Origin: Patagioenas fasciata
Lineage: Eukaryota; Chordata; Aves; Columbiformes; Columbidae
DNA: 64,000 bases
Direction of reading: 5' to 3'
NCBI RefSeq assembly: GCF_037038585.1
Contig: NC_092520.1
Coordinates: forward strand, 15,755,001-15,819,000
The notes beneath the pieces are model-generated. The model was given only the letters and a program-made list of their open reading frames with translations, had not been told where the DNA came from and did no database searches. How positions within the stretch are numbered: the stretch's first letter is position 1; each line of letters starts with the position of its first letter. Positions 61,993 to 64,000 of the stretch are shown here, piece after piece. The position numbers and the translations under genes were made by a program.

Positions 61993-62216
61993 CTGTGGGA
62001 CACACTGACGGGGCTCAAGATCGCTCCCAGGAGGCTGGAGACAAGCTCCCAGAGCGCGTCCCAGTGCCAGTAGTGCTGCTGGACAAGAGCTGTGCTCTCG
62101 CCCCTGCCGCTCCGTGTTGGCACAGAACCGTTGCCGGGCCAGCGCCGGGTCAACACAGCATCGCATTCTAACCGCCCTGGTGGGGGAGGGGCACTGGGGG
62201 CTCTCCCCACTTTGCC

Positions 62217-62790
62217 CACATCTCTCTCATCCTGGGGAAGCCCAGAGCTGGGCACAGCACTGCAGGCCTGGCCTCAGCAGCGCTGAGCAGAGGGAAGGGT
62301 CACCTCCCTGCAGCTGCTGCCAACACTTTGCCCTGTGCAGCCCAGGGCACCACTCGCCGCCGCCTTGGGCACGGGCACCTTGCTGCCTCCTGCTCAAATG
62401 AGTGTCCACCAGGACCTCAGGACCTTTTATGCCACATTGCTTGCCAGCAGCTTCCCACCAAGAGTTGAAGCACATTATTATGAGCATTTTCCTAAAGCCT
62501 GTTAAACACTGATAGGCATGAGGCATCGACCAGCTCTCTAAGAAGCCTGTTCCAATGTTTGACCACTCTCTCAGTAAAGAAATATTTCCTAATATCAACT
62601 CTGGAGCATTCCTGATCCCTCTGCGAGGTCTCTTGTCCCTCGAGAGAGTCAACAGCAGCTCCCAGTTTAGTATCATCAGACAACTTGCTAATGGTGGATT
62701 CAAATCTTGCACCCAGAGCCTTGAAAAAATTATTGAGCCAAACTGGCCCTAGAATTGAGCCACGAGGAACACCACTGCTTGGGTAACTGA
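62217..62790 (-). mobile_element. Mosaic old CR1 debris in the first intron of the RhoGAP-like gene
   Basis: The left part (CTGGGGAAGCCCAGAGCTGG, CAGGCCTGGCCTCAGCAGCG, GTGTCCACCAGGACCTCAGG) and the right part (AAGAAGCCTGTTCCAATGTT, CTCAGTAAAGAAATATTTCC, AACTGGCCCTAGAATTGAGC) come from CR1 in non-canonical order. Minus-strand remnants read SSGVPRGSILGPVWLN and STISKLSDDTKLGA (FADD decayed to LSDD). Probably two overlapping insertions or one rearranged one. Confidence 0.75.
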
Positions 62791-63224
62791 GTTCAAGCTG
62801 AAACAGAAGCTTTAATGAAATCTGAGATGTTCTCTTTGGGTACATCATCAAACTTCATCATGTACCTAGTGGAAAATGTGAGCTGGATGCCTCTCAGGCT
62901 GGAGAGTGCAGCCTACTTTCTGGAGCTCTCCAATCACTTTGTCCATCCTGGAAAAAGCATCTGCCATTCAGTAAACCAAGTACGAACTAGTTGTCCACTG
63001 TTCAGAAAACAATTAAAGCACACAAATCAGGGATAAGGTTTCAAGTTTTCACCACCAGCCAAAGAGAAGGCAGAAGCAGAAATACTTCAGTCCTCCTCCT
63101 CTCCACCTCAACGCCCCTTCCTCCTGGCTGCTGCAGGATGCTCCAGAGAGGGGACACCCTCTCTAAGTGCACAGGAGGGAGACGGCCCCAAGACTGGGCC
63201 AGGGATGTGCAGTAAGAACCTCAC

Positions 63225-63302
63225 CTGTGTCTGAGAGCTCGTCTCCTGTGCTGCAGGTGCCGAGTGAGGAAAGGGAAAGCTGGTCTCAGAGATCAGCTCC
63301 AT
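63225..63302 (-). CDS. Possible upstream 5' exon of the RhoGAP-like gene
   Basis: An ATG at 63302 (A at -3, G at +4) opens a frame (MELISETSFPFP...) that reaches a good donor, ACACAG/GTGAGG, at 63225 in phase 0. An acceptor at 61992 (GTCCCACAG) starts an extended exon 61937-61992 in phase 0 that reads through into the ATG at 61968, so splicing would add 34 residues without breaking the frame. The open frame continues further upstream (DCIEDLCIKIK...) to a possible acceptor near 63431, so this may be an internal exon. I recognise no domain in it. Phase agreement supports it, but chance is not excluded. Confidence 0.35.
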
Positions 63303-63942
63303 GATCTTTATGCTTTCCTCACTCCTCTGCAGCATTAGGAGACTTTGCACATTTTTAGCCACTTGCTTGCCACTTCTAGGCTTGTAGTGTGGCTTTATTT
63401 TAATGCACAGATCTTCGATGCAGTCCCCTGAGGTGTCACAGTGGTCCGCTGTTGTTTATGTTTTCTCCCAGAGGAGTTAGTATGCTCCGCCCCAGCTGTG
63501 GTGCCACCTAGAAAGCCTCCAGCCTTCCCCTCCACTGATAGTGTTTAATACTTTTCTCCAGAGCACAGTGTCATCTGCCATTCTCTCAATAAACAATATT
63601 TGTCTTTCTGACAGCAGAGGCTGCTCTGATCTTTGCCCTGTCCTCTTGGACCGTCGCCTCCTCTGAAATGTAGCAGCTTGGTGTTCATGGTCTCTAACTT
63701 CTCCCATTCCACTTCCTTTCTCAGGTTCTGGCAAAGTGAAATTCAGTCAGAAAATACTTACACCTGATCACCATGTTGCAAATACTCTCTTCAATGAAGC
63801 AAACTCCAGTATGAATAATGTGTAATAGATTTCTTTGGGATATTTACAAGAATCTCTACTATTCTTTCCCATTTTTCTTTGTTTATTTCTTCCAGTGTCA
63901 CCCCACTCAACTCTCCCTATTTGTCTGGTCTGTTCTCTACTG

Positions 63943-64000
63943 TCTGATTCACCATACTTCTGCATTTTTTGTGGGGTAATAGTGATCACAGAATCACAGA
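63943..64000. repeat. 58-bp repeat, right copy, at window edge
   Basis: Runs TCTGATTCACCATACTTCTG to GTGATCACAGAATCACAGA and matches 55,702-55,759 at 55 of 58 bases by eye. The last bases look like the start of another minus-oriented CR1 3' end that continues outside the window. Sequence left of 63,943 does not match the other copy. Confidence 0.85.

Overview
The window looks like a piece of a bird chromosome. The main evidence is its repeats: many CR1-family LINE copies, most ending in the bird-type 3' octamer (ATTCTATG-like) repeats, plus one solitary LTR of avian endogenous-retrovirus type. No bacterial or phage signal was seen. I cannot name the species.

Positions 1 to about 57,500 are AT-rich and hold no gene I can support; open frames there are short and mostly lie inside CR1 copies. 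This part is intergenic, or intron of a gene whose exons lie outside the window. It carries CR1 copies of at least three subfamilies: the 'GACCTCTGGAGAT' type at 9.5, 18.7, 53.2 and 55.8 kb; the 'GACCTCAAAAGAT' type at 38.7, 45.8 and 47.7 kb; and others at 17.4, 27.7, 37.0, 43.3 and 44.8 kb. It also has a 46-47 bp minisatellite at 11 kb, decayed telomere-like tracts at 11.7-12.0 kb, a (CAGT)n microsatellite at 48.9 kb and several T-rich or TA-rich tracts. A solo LTR (54,429-55,208) splits the 53.2 kb CR1.

From about 57.5 kb the sequence becomes GC-rich and gene-like. On the minus strand, 61,968 down to 58,268, fourteen short exons with GT/AG boundaries and mutually consistent phases give a 508-residue Rho GTPase-activating protein of the ARHGAP20/TAGAP type. 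It has an ARHGAP20-like PH domain, a short linker where ARHGAP20 has its RA domain, and a RhoGAP domain with its arginine finger (R274) and conserved Asn (N383). A further 5' exon at 63,225-63,302 and an extension of exon 1 to 61,992 also fit in frame. CR1 debris lies in that first intron. A small plus-strand open frame with a donor site (57,627-57,779) is a possible exon of something else.

A 58-bp segment just left of a CR1 3' end (55,702-55,759) recurs at the right edge of the window (63,943-64,000), again running into a CR1-like end. The two copies bracket the RhoGAP gene. This could mark an 8.2-kb duplicated unit, a CR1 that carried downstream flank with it, or an unrecognised repeat. The other notable signals are a 2-bp reading-frame lesion shared by two independently truncated CR1 copies, and a cluster of RFX X-box-like motifs near 10.7 kb.
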